From contig NZ_SPVG01000138.1 of assembly GCF_004614165.1 (NCBI RefSeq), forward strand, positions 1 to 36,258: 36,258 nt of DNA, in the 5' to 3' direction. Below, piece by piece: positions 7,063 through 14,153 of this stretch. The position numbers were made by a program, and so were the translations under genes. Within the stretch, counting starts at the first letter, position 1. Each line of letters opens with the position of its first letter. The DNA comes from Duganella callida. Lineage in GTDB: Bacteria; Pseudomonadota; Gammaproteobacteria; Burkholderiales; Burkholderiaceae_D. Under the pieces are notes generated by a model. That model was given only the letters and a program-made list of their open reading frames with translations. It was not told the DNA's origin and made no database searches.

Positions 7063-7638
7063 ATGAAACCAGCAAAAGAAATTCGCGTCGGCAACATTAT
7101 CATGGTTGACGCTAAGCCATTCATCGTCCTGCGTTCCGACGTCAACGGTTCGAGCCGCACCGGCTTCACCTACAAGTGGAAGATGAAGAACCTGCTGACC
7201 AACGCGCCGCTGGAAAACGTGTTCCGCGGCGACGACAAGTTCGACGTGGTCGTTCTGGACAAGAAGCCGGTTACCTACTCGTACTTCGCCGACCCGCTGT
7301 ACGTGTTCATGGATGCTGACTACGAACAGTACGAAATCGAAGAAGAAAACCTGGGCGAATCGCTGAACTACCTGAAAGACGGCATGGAATGCGAAGCCGT
7401 GTTCTACGACGGCAAAGCGATCTCGGTCGAACTGCCGACCACCATCCAGCGTCAGATCGTCTACTCGGAACCGGCCGTCAAGGGCAACACCTCGGGTAAC
7501 GTGACCAAGGAAGCGCGCATCGAGAACGCCATCGAATCGAAGCAGTTCACCATCCAGGTGCCACTGTTCGTGTCGCAGGACGACATCATCGAAATCGACA
7601 CCCGCACCAACGAATTCAAGAAAGTCGTGCGCAACTAA
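7063..7638 (+). CDS. efp: Translation elongation factor P (EarP type)
   Basis: This 191-residue factor binds between the ribosomal P and E sites and stimulates peptide bond formation at polyproline stretches. The arginine that EarP would rhamnosylate is R32, at the tip of the loop NGSSRTGF. Counting back from the conserved KNLL confirms the register with the Arg32 of other betaproteobacterial EF-P. The OB domains carry the expected [13 protein letters not shown] and [14 protein letters not shown] motifs. The ATG at 7063 gives the usual start [11 protein letters not shown]; the Shine-Dalgarno is weak. Codon choice is visibly more biased (C-ending codons, few rare codons) than in neighbouring genes, as expected for an abundant translation factor. 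A strong terminator follows. Confidence 0.97.
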   Translation: MKPAKEIRVGNIIMVDAKPFIVLRSDVNGSSRTGFTYKWKMKNLLTNAPLENVFRGDDKFDVVVLDKKPVTYSYFADPLYVFMDADYEQYEIEEENLGESLNYLKDGMECEAVFYDGKAISVELPTTIQRQIVYSEPAVKGNTSGNVTKEARIENAIESKQFTIQVPLFVSQDDIIEIDTRTNEFKKVVRN

Positions 7639-7654
7639 GCCGATCTTCTGTGAC

Positions 7655-7689
7655 AAAAAAAGCACGCCCCGGTGGCGTGCTTTTTTTTT
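7655..7689 (+). terminator. Rho-independent terminator after efp
   Basis: The hairpin GCACGCC-CCGGT-GGCGTGC (7662-7680) is preceded by an A tract and followed by nine T residues. It ends the efp transcript. Confidence 0.92.
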
Positions 7690-7788
7690 ATTCATTTTCG
7701 TGGTGTAACTTGCAACCCGCTGAGGTATTATTGCCAGGCAACAAAAACCAGGGATTGGTGATCACAATAAATCGACCACGAGGATGGC

Positions 7789-9387
7789 ATGGATCGCAGG
7801 GGTTTCGTCAAAATCGGCCTGGCGGCGGGTGTCGCGGGCACAGGTAACAAGGGGCTGGCGGCGCCGGCGTCCAGACTGGGCAGCGGCGGCATCCTCGACG
7901 CCGGCGTCCGTGAGCAGCAGCAGATGATGGAGGCAGGCAAGCTGACCTCGCATGCGTTGACTTCGCAGTATCTGGCGCGCATCAAGACCATCGACAAGGC
8001 CGGGCCGCGGCTGAATTCGGTCATCGAGCTCAACCCGGAAGCGCTGAAGATCGCGCTGGACATGGACCGCGAGCGCAGCCTGAAGCGCGTGCGCGGTCCG
8101 CTGCACGGCATCCCGGTGCTGTTGAAGGATAATATCGCCACCGGCGACCGCATGAGCACCACCGCCGGTTCGCTGGCGCTGGCCGGCGTGCGCGCGCAGC
8201 GCGACGCGCACGTGACGGCGCAGCTGCGCGCGGCCGGCGCGGTCATCATCGGCAAGACCAATCTGAGCGAGTGGGCCAATATGCGCTCGACGCATTCGGT
8301 CAGCGGCTGGAGCGGGCGCGGCGGCCTGACGCTGAACCCGTATTCGCTGGACCGCAACTGCAGCGGATCGAGTTCGGGCTCCGGCGCCGCCATCGCGGCC
8401 GGACTGGCGACGCTGGCGGTGGGCACGGAGACCGACGGCTCCATCGTCTCGCCGGCATCGATCTGCGGCCTGGTGGGCATCAAGCCGACCCTGGGCCTGG
8501 TGAGCCGCAGCGGCATCATTCCGATCGCGCACTCGCAGGACACGGCGGGGCCGATGGCACGCAGCGTGGCCGATGCGGCGCTGATGTTGTCGGCCATGAC
8601 CGGCGTCGATCCGCGCGATCCGGTCACGCGCGAGAGCGTCGGCAAGGTCGGCGACTATGCGGCGGCGCTGCAGAAGGGTGGCCTGCAGGGCATGCGTCTC
8701 GGTGTGGCGCGCAACTTCTTCGGCCAGCATGCCGGCCGCGATGCGGTGATCGAACAGGCGCTGCGCGATCTGAAGGCGCAGGGCGCGGTGCTGATCGATA
8801 CGCCGGTGCCGAATGTCGCCAAATACGGCGACAGCGAGACCGAGGTGCTGCTGTACGAATTCAAGGCGGACCTGGAAGCGTATCTGAAGGACTACGCGCC
8901 GAACGCGCCGGTGTCCAACATGGCGGAGCTGATCGCCTTCAACCAGCGGCACAGCCAGCAGGAGCTGCCGTACTTCGGCCAGGAGTACCTGGAGCAGGCA
9001 CAGGCCAAGGGCGATCTGGAGACGCCGGCTTACAAGGATGCCTTGGCCAACAACCGCCGCTACGCGCGCGACGAGGGCATCGATCAGGTGATGAAGGAGC
9101 ATCAGCTGGATGCGCTGATCGCGCCGACCGACGGGCCGGCGTGGCTGACGGACTTCATCAACGGCGATCATTTCAGCGGCGGCTTTTCGTCGCCGGCGGC
9201 GGTGGCGGGCTATCCGCACATCACGGTGCCGGCCGGCTATGTGCAGGGGCTGCCGGTGGGCCTGTCCTTCGTCGGCGCGGCCTACAGCGAGGCGGCGCTG
9301 ATACGCATGGCCTATGCGTACGAGCAGGCCACCATGCACCGTCGTCCGCCGCAGTTTCCGCCCAGCGTGTCGCTGGCGGCGCGCTAG
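7789..9387 (+). CDS. Amidase signature family hydrolase, probably Tat-exported
   Basis: This 532-residue enzyme hydrolyses an amide bond through a Ser-cisSer-Lys triad. The triad is visible as K113 (LLKDNIATGD), S194 (CSGSSSGSG) and nucleophile S218 (GTETDGSIV). The rest of the amidase signature, ASICGLVGIKPTLG, follows. The N-terminus MDRRGFVKIGLAAGVAG is a short twin-arginine-type signal, and an Ala-x-Ala-like end occurs near residue 25, so a periplasmic location is likely. The substrate is unknown; related secreted amidases act on small amides or peptides. The ATG at 7789 follows GAGG. It is monocistronic and its stop overlaps the convergent neighbour by three bases. Confidence 0.92.
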   Translation: MDRRGFVKIGLAAGVAGTGNKGLAAPASRLGSGGILDAGVREQQQMMEAGKLTSHALTSQYLARIKTIDKAGPRLNSVIELNPEALKIALDMDRERSLKRVRGPLHGIPVLLKDNIATGDRMSTTAGSLALAGVRAQRDAHVTAQLRAAGAVIIGKTNLSEWANMRSTHSVSGWSGRGGLTLNPYSLDRNCSGSSSGSGAAIAAGLATLAVGTETDGSIVSPASICGLVGIKPTLGLVSRSGIIPIAHSQDTAGPMARSVADAALMLSAMTGVDPRDPVTRESVGKVGDYAAALQKGGLQGMRLGVARNFFGQHAGRDAVIEQALRDLKAQGAVLIDTPVPNVAKYGDSETEVLLYEFKADLEAYLKDYAPNAPVSNMAELIAFNQRHSQQELPYFGQEYLEQAQAKGDLETPAYKDALANNRRYARDEGIDQVMKEHQLDALIAPTDGPAWLTDFINGDHFSGGFSSPAAVAGYPHITVPAGYVQGLPVGLSFVGAAYSEAALIRMAYAYEQATMHRRPPQFPPSVSLAAR

Positions 9388-10205
9388 TTTTTCAGCACGT
9401 GGCGGAAGGTGGGCTCGATGCCCCGGGCGTGCAGGTGGCGGACGATGTCTTCCAGCGTGGCGTCCTTGAGCAGCAGGCTGCCGGCCGCCGATGCGGCGCC
9501 GCTGGCGCTGCTGCTCCCACCGCCGTCAGCTTTGCGGTCGTCGATGCTGCCGGCGGGCGCGTTGCCGCTGGCAGGCGCGGGGCTGGCCGTCATTGATGCC
9601 GATGCCGACAGCGCGTCGGCGTGCTTGCGCTGCAGCGCGGCCAGCGCTTGCTCGAAGACTTCTCCGCTGATGCTGCCCAGCTTTTCCAGGAACGCCGCCT
9701 GGGCGTTTTCGTTGGGCGGCATTTCCAGGCCCAGATCCTCGGCCAGCGCGCCGCCCATGCCCGGATTGATGAACGCTGCCCACAAGCCGGTGGCCGCATG
9801 CAGGCAGGGCGGCAGCTCGACACTGGTGCGTCCAGGGTCCACCGGCTCATCTTCGAAGTAAGCCTTGTGCAGCAAGGCCGTGAACTGTGCCGCCTGCGCC
9901 GTGGTCAGCGGCGCTTCCAGCGACAGCCACAGACGATAGCAATCGCCGCCGGAGACGCTGACCGCCGGCGCCGGCAGGCCGAGGTCCGCTTGCAGCGCAT
10001 TGGCCACCTCGCACAGCCGCAGCCAGTGGCGCTCGCCCTCGGCCTTGTGGAAATCGAGGACGATGGCGCGCGTGTAGCCGTCGCCGGCCAGTTGCGCCGC
10101 AAACGTGCTCTCGCCGCGCAGATGCCGCGCCAGCGTCGCATCATCGTAGCGGCGGTCGTTGAGCAGGTACAGCCTTCTTAACTCGGAAATCAGCTTGGTC
10201 GTCAT
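9384..10205 (-). CDS. Uncharacterised protein with a faint primase-polymerase-like pattern
   Basis: This 273-residue protein is not confidently recognised. Residues 1-180 are a compact domain. Residues 180-235 form an Ala/Ser/Gly-rich linker, and the last 35 residues form a short conserved-looking tail (LEDIVRHLHARGIEPTFRHVLKN). The order AIVLDF, then SVSGGDCYRLWLSLEAPL, then TSVELPPCLHAATGLWAAF resembles the strand order of archaeo-eukaryotic primases (acidic motif, S-G-x-x-x-H-x-W, then F/L-P). However, the key histidine is replaced by Tyr-Arg, so catalysis is doubtful. It starts only seven bases after the msrA stop. A TATAAT lies just upstream, and the only Shine-Dalgarno-like bases abut the ATG. 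Confidence 0.6.
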   Translation of the reverse strand: MTTKLISELRRLYLLNDRRYDDATLARHLRGESTFAAQLAGDGYTRAIVLDFHKAEGERHWLRLCEVANALQADLGLPAPAVSVSGGDCYRLWLSLEAPLTTAQAAQFTALLHKAYFEDEPVDPGRTSVELPPCLHAATGLWAAFINPGMGGALAEDLGLEMPPNENAQAAFLEKLGSISGEVFEQALAALQRKHADALSASASMTASPAPASGNAPAGSIDDRKADGGGSSSASGAASAAGSLLLKDATLEDIVRHLHARGIEPTFRHVLKN

Positions 10206-10211
10206 CCTTGC

Positions 10212-10217
10212 ATTATA
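10212..10217 (-). promoter_or_regulatory. TATAAT overlapping the msrA stop codon
   Basis: A perfect -10 hexamer on the minus strand overlaps the msrA TAA. It sits six bases before the ATG of the 9384-10205 gene, so a start site at the usual distance would be at the A of the ATG, giving a leaderless mRNA. The matching -35 region is poor. Confidence 0.35.
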
Positions 10218-10908
10218 ACGGCCTGCGGACCAGTACAGCGTCCGCCCTGTACTGGTCGGGCAACACCTGCTTCAGATTCGCCACCTTCTGCAGATCGTTG
10301 TAGACGATGTACGGATCGTTGGGATGCAGCGTCAGATAGTTCTGGTGATACGACTCGGCCGGATAGAATTTCTTGTCCAGCTCTATCTTCGTCATCAGCG
10401 GCTTCTTGAACGCGTGCGAGGTGTCCAGCTGGGCGATGTACTTTTCCGCCACTGCGCGCTGCGCCGGCGTCTGCGGGAAGATCGCGGAGCGGTATTGCGT
10501 GCCGCGGTCCGGTCCCTGACGGTTCAGCAGCGTCGGGTCGTGCGCCACCGAGAAGAAAATCTGCAGCAGCTTGCCGTAGCTGACCTGGGTCGGATCGTAG
10601 GTGATCTTCACCGATTCCGCATGGCCGGTATCGCCGCCGCTGACCAGCTCATAGTTCGCGGTGCGGCCATCGCCACCGGCATAGCCGGAGACGGCGTTGC
10701 TGACGCCTTTCACGTGCTGGAACACACCCTGCACGCCCCAGAAGCAGCCGCCGGCGAAGATGGCGGTGGCGGTGTGCTCGCTGGCTGCCGGTTCATCGAC
10801 CGCCGGTGGCGCGATCACCACCGCCGCTTCCGCCGAAATCGCCGTCTGGCCGCAGGCGGCCAGGGTGAGCAGGGCGAGCGCGCCGCCCATTTTCTGTATG
10901 CTGTTCAT
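10213..10908 (-). CDS. msrA: Peptide-methionine (S)-S-oxide reductase MsrA, lipoprotein form
   Basis: This enzyme reduces methionine-S-sulfoxide in proteins. The 231-residue protein has a lipoprotein signal: MNSIQKMGGALALLTLAAC with the lipidated cysteine at C19. It is therefore probably anchored in the cell envelope. The catalytic motif is AGGCFWGVQGVFQHVKG with C55. Downstream motifs GDTGHAESVKITYDP and FFSVAHDPTLLNRQGPDRGTQYRSAI are typical of MsrA. No cysteine besides C19 and C55 is present, so no resolving cysteine exists. The ATG at 10908 follows AAGGAGAG. The reading frame is open much further upstream, but that part lies in dipZ. It is the third gene of msrB-dipZ-msrA, 14 bases after the dipZ stop. 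Confidence 0.95.
   Translation of the reverse strand: MNSIQKMGGALALLTLAACGQTAISAEAAVVIAPPAVDEPAASEHTATAIFAGGCFWGVQGVFQHVKGVSNAVSGYAGGDGRTANYELVSGGDTGHAESVKITYDPTQVSYGKLLQIFFSVAHDPTLLNRQGPDRGTQYRSAIFPQTPAQRAVAEKYIAQLDTSHAFKKPLMTKIELDKKFYPAESYHQNYLTLHPNDPYIVYNDLQKVANLKQVLPDQYRADAVLVRRPL
10230..10255. repeat. Inverted repeat in the 3' end of msrA
   Basis: Perfect 9-base arms CCAGTACAG and CTGTACTGG flank an 8-base centre. It lies in the last codons of msrA, just upstream of the TATAAT and the next gene. It could be an operator, an mRNA structure or coincidence. Confidence 0.45.
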
Positions 10909-10922
10909 GCTGACTCTCCTTA

Positions 10923-12791
10923 TCAACCGAAGGTGAAGGCGTAGGCTTGTACGCCCGGATCGAGGAATTCGATGCTGAAGGTGCGGTCGCCGACCGCGCC
11001 GGACTGGCGCACCAGCTGATACAGGCGCTGGCTGTCGATCACGCCGCTGCCGTCGGCGGCGCTGTCGGTGCCGTGGTCCTGGCCCGGCGCCTGACCGTCG
11101 ATGGTCACGCGGAAGCGCACCGGCTTGCCGTCCTTGCCCGGCCCCAGCACCAGATGCAGGTCGCGCGCATGGAAGCGGTAGACGATGCGGCCGGCGCCTT
11201 CGCTCAGTGTAATTTGCTCCGCCTGCGACAGCCATTTGCCGCCCAGACCCCACTGGTTCAGTGCCGGCTTGGCCGGCACGGTGTAAGTTAAGGCGCGATC
11301 GGCCGCCTGCTTCTCCGGCGAGGCGAAGTTTTCGGCGCGCTCGTAGCCCAGATAGGTTTCCGGCGACGCCACCTGGCCGATGTCCGACTGTTGCTGCACG
11401 CCCTTGGCTTCCTCGGCGCTGACCACGGTGTTGGTGACATCCTTGCGGCCGGCTTCTTCCAGCAGCTGCTGGATCACCTGTTCCGATTCGGCGTAATCGC
11501 CTTCACCGAAGTGGTGGTGGCGGATCTGGCCTTTGGCGTCGATGAAGTAGTGCGCCGGCCAGTACTGGTTGCCGAAGGCGCGCCAGATGGCGTAGTTGTT
11601 GTCGACCGCCACCGGGTAAGTGATGCCGAGTTCCTTGACCGACTTGCGCACATTGTTCACATTGCGCTCGAAGGCGAATTCCGGCGCGTGTACGCCGATT
11701 ACCACCAGGCCCTGGTCACGGTATTTCTCGGCCCAGGCCTTGGTGTAGGGCAGGCTGCGCAGGCAGTTGATGCAGGAGTAGGTCCAGAAATCGACCAGCA
11801 CGACCTTGCCTTTCAACTGCTCGGCGTTCAGCGGCGCGGAGTTCAGCCACTCGACCGCGCCGTTCAATGCCGGCAGATGACCTTCGACCTTCAGCGTTTC
11901 CGCTGCCGTCGCGGCGGCGCGCATGGCCATCATCGCGGGACCGCCGGACATGGCGGTGCGCGCCATCATGGCGCCCGATGGCGCGGTGTCGTCATCGTGA
12001 GCGGCGGTGGCGCGGCGCATCATCGCGCCGCCGGCCTGCGCGGCATCATCGGGCCTGGCCGCGAGTCTGTCGATCAGCGATTGTTCGATCTCGGCGGTGG
12101 CGACGGTGGAGACGCGGGTCAGCAGCCCGGTATCGAGGCCGCTGGCGATCGCCGCCACGCCCGCCAGCATGGCGACACCCAGGCCACGACGTATCCATTC
12201 GCCGGCGCCGAGCGAGCGCTTCATCGCCGCGAACACTTTGCCGCCGACCAGCAGGGCCAGCCCCAGCGAGGTGGCGGCGCCCAGCGCGTAAGCCAGCAGC
12301 AGCAGGGTGGTGGTGGCGCTGGCGCCGTTCAGCGCCGCGCCGGTCAGCACCAGGCCCAGCACCGGGCCGGCGCACGGCGCCCACAGCAGGCCGGTGGCCA
12401 CGCCCAGCAGGAAGGACGAGCGCGCACCCGACCAGGCGCCGCGTTCGGCGTCGGCCTGTTGCGCCTTGTTCGACAGACGGTCGCCCAGTGCCACCAATGG
12501 CTTGGTCAGGCGGTCCGCCAGGTGCGGCAGCAGCAAGGTCAGGCCGAAGAAAGCCATCAGCACCAGCGCGATCCAGCGGCCGTACTGGTTGGCCTGCACC
12601 ACCCAGCCGCCGCCGACGGCGGCCAGTGTCGCCACCAGCGCAAAGGTCAGGGCCATGCCGGCCAGCAGCGGCAGGCCGCTGCGCACGAAGGGTTGGCCGG
12701 TGCGGGCGAACACGAACGGCAGCACCGGCAGGATGCACGGACTGACGATGGTCAGCGCACCGCCGAGATAAGCGAGCAGTAAGAGCAGCAT
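10923..12791 (-). CDS. dipZ: DipZ-type thiol transporter: CcdA-like membrane domain fused to a periplasmic thioredoxin domain
   Basis: The protein carries electrons from cytoplasmic thioredoxin across the inner membrane to periplasmic clients. It has 622 residues. Residues 1-230 form a CcdA/DsbD-like six-helix membrane domain with the two redox cysteines at C19 (SPCILPVLPF) and C140 (WAPCAGPVLG). Residues 250-300 are a linker holding eight methionines and an HDDD cluster. Residues 300-460 form a thioredoxin/AhpC-like domain with C340 and C343 (WTYSCINCLRSLPY). The last 130 residues look like a beta-rich carbohydrate-binding-like domain, as in DipZ. It lies between msrB and msrA, which makes it the likely reductant source for both. 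The ATG at 12791 follows AAGGAGCC, 15 bases after the msrB stop. Confidence 0.93.
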   Translation of the reverse strand: MLLLLLAYLGGALTIVSPCILPVLPFVFARTGQPFVRSGLPLLAGMALTFALVATLAAVGGGWVVQANQYGRWIALVLMAFFGLTLLLPHLADRLTKPLVALGDRLSNKAQQADAERGAWSGARSSFLLGVATGLLWAPCAGPVLGLVLTGAALNGASATTTLLLLAYALGAATSLGLALLVGGKVFAAMKRSLGAGEWIRRGLGVAMLAGVAAIASGLDTGLLTRVSTVATAEIEQSLIDRLAARPDDAAQAGGAMMRRATAAHDDDTAPSGAMMARTAMSGGPAMMAMRAAATAAETLKVEGHLPALNGAVEWLNSAPLNAEQLKGKVVLVDFWTYSCINCLRSLPYTKAWAEKYRDQGLVVIGVHAPEFAFERNVNNVRKSVKELGITYPVAVDNNYAIWRAFGNQYWPAHYFIDAKGQIRHHHFGEGDYAESEQVIQQLLEEAGRKDVTNTVVSAEEAKGVQQQSDIGQVASPETYLGYERAENFASPEKQAADRALTYTVPAKPALNQWGLGGKWLSQAEQITLSEGAGRIVYRFHARDLHLVLGPGKDGKPVRFRVTIDGQAPGQDHGTDSAADGSGVIDSQRLYQLVRQSGAVGDRTFSIEFLDPGVQAYAFTFG

Positions 12792-12806
12792 GATGATGGC
12801 TCCTTC

Positions 12807-13301
12807 TCAGGCTTCGCCGGGCGTGAAGTTCAGCGCCACGCCGTCGATGCAGTAACGCAGGCCGGTCGGTTCCGGGCCGTCGTCGAATACGTCGCCCAGG
12901 TGGCTGCCGCAGCGGCGGCACTGCACCTCGACACCGTACAGGCCGAGCGAGGTGGTGCGGCTGGTGTAGACGCCACGGTCCAGCGGCTTCCAGAAGCTCG
13001 GCCAGCCGGTGCCGCTGTCGAATTTGTTTTTGGACGAGAACAGCGGGTTGCCGCAGCCCGCGCAGCTGAATTTGCCGGCGCGATGTTCCTTGTACAGCGG
13101 GCTGCTGAACGGACGCTCGGTGCCGTGCTTGCGCAGCACTTCGTACTGGGCGGGCGTCAGTTTGGCGCGCCATTCGGCGTCGGTATGAGTGACCTCCCAG
13201 GCGGCGGCAGGCGCCGCCATGCTGCCGCGCGCTTGCCAGGCGGCGATGCCGGTCAACAGCGCGGCGCCGCTCTTGAGGATGAAAGAACGTCGGTTGGTCA
13301 T
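12807..13301 (-). CDS. msrB: Peptide-methionine (R)-S-oxide reductase MsrB, exported form
   Basis: This enzyme reduces methionine-R-sulfoxide in proteins. The 164-residue protein begins MTNRRSFILKSGAALLTGIAAW, a twin-arginine-like signal ending near residue 31. The zinc site is C80-x2-C83 and C128-x2-C131. The catalytic cysteine is C151 in GLRYCIDGVALNF. The only cysteines are those five, so a separate resolving cysteine is absent. I chose the ATG at 13301 (CGGAGC upstream) because it starts the signal peptide; a longer frame opens 12 codons earlier. It is the first gene of the msrB-dipZ-msrA unit and is divergent from a two-component system 117 bases away. Confidence 0.95.
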   Translation of the reverse strand: MTNRRSFILKSGAALLTGIAAWQARGSMAAPAAAWEVTHTDAEWRAKLTPAQYEVLRKHGTERPFSSPLYKEHRAGKFSCAGCGNPLFSSKNKFDSGTGWPSFWKPLDRGVYTSRTTSLGLYGVEVQCRRCGSHLGDVFDDGPEPTGLRYCIDGVALNFTPGEA

Positions 13302-13335
13302 GGTGTGCTCCGGGAAGGGAATAAGGAATGACGCC

Positions 13336-13381
13336 ATTCTGCCTTCAGAATGCTGACAAAATCCTCACGTAAACTTAAACT
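13336..13381. promoter_or_regulatory. Candidate operators between msrB and the response regulator
   Basis: The divergent gap holds an inverted repeat ATTCTG-CCTT-CAGAAT (13336-13351). A tandem TAAACT-TAAACT (13370-13381) follows. OmpR-type regulators usually bind tandem direct repeats, so the second element is a candidate site for the regulator at 13419. This is pattern-based inference. Confidence 0.4.
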
Positions 13382-13418
13382 AATTGTGATACTTTCCCCG
13401 GCCCGGATACGGCACAAT

Positions 13419-14153
13419 ATGACCATGGAACCCGCCAAAAAAGTACTGATCGTCGAGGATGATATGCCGATTGCCGACCTGCTGCGCATGCATTTGCAGG
13501 ACGAAGGCTATCAGGTCACCCATTGCGCCGACGGCGCCCAGGGGCTGGCCACGCTGCGCGCCGGCGGCTGGGATGCGCTGATCCTCGACATCATGCTGCC
13601 CGGTGGCGTGGATGGGCTGGAGATCTGCCGCCAGGCGCGCGCCATGCCGACTTACATACCGATCATCATCACCAGCGCCCGTTCCAGCGAGGTGCACCGC
13701 ATCCTCGGATTGGAGCTGGGTGCGGACGATTACCTGCCCAAGCCCTTTTCCGTGCTGGAGCTGGTGGCGCGGGTGAAGGCGCTGCTGCGCCGCGCCGCCG
13801 CCATGTCGCGCAGCCAGGCCGGCGAGGGCGGTGCGCTGGAACTGAACGGCGTGCGCGTCGATCCGATCACGCGCCAGGCCTGGGTGCGGGGCGTGCTGCT
13901 GGACCTGACGCCGCGCGAATTCGACCTGCTGTACTTCTTCATCAAACATCCTGAAAAGGTGTTCTCGCGTCTGGACCTGCTGAACCAGGTCTGGGGTTAT
14001 CAGCATGACGGCTACGAGCACACGGTCAACACCCACATCAACCGCCTGCGCGCCAAGATCGAGGCCGATCCGGCCGAACCGACGCGCATTCTGACCGTGT
14101 GGGGCAAGGGCTACCGCTACGCCAGCGGCGTCGGCGCCGGAGCATCGGCATGA
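13419..14153 (+). CDS. OmpR-type response regulator
   Basis: This is a DNA-binding response regulator of 244 residues. The receiver domain (8-125) has the acidic pair VEDD, phosphoacceptor D57 in LILDIMLPG, T/S in IIITSARSS and K in YLPKPFSVLELVARV. The winged-helix domain (145-238) has the typical TPREFDLLYFFIKHPEKVFSR and HTVNTHINRLRAKIE stretches. Two in-frame ATGs are close (13419 and 13425); I took the first, and no strong Shine-Dalgarno distinguishes them. It overlaps the kinase gene by four bases (ATGA). Its divergent position to msrB-dipZ-msrA suggests that it controls methionine-sulfoxide repair, which is inference. Confidence 0.93.
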   Translation: MTMEPAKKVLIVEDDMPIADLLRMHLQDEGYQVTHCADGAQGLATLRAGGWDALILDIMLPGGVDGLEICRQARAMPTYIPIIITSARSSEVHRILGLELGADDYLPKPFSVLELVARVKALLRRAAAMSRSQAGEGGALELNGVRVDPITRQAWVRGVLLDLTPREFDLLYFFIKHPEKVFSRLDLLNQVWGYQHDGYEHTVNTHINRLRAKIEADPAEPTRILTVWGKGYRYASGVGAGASA

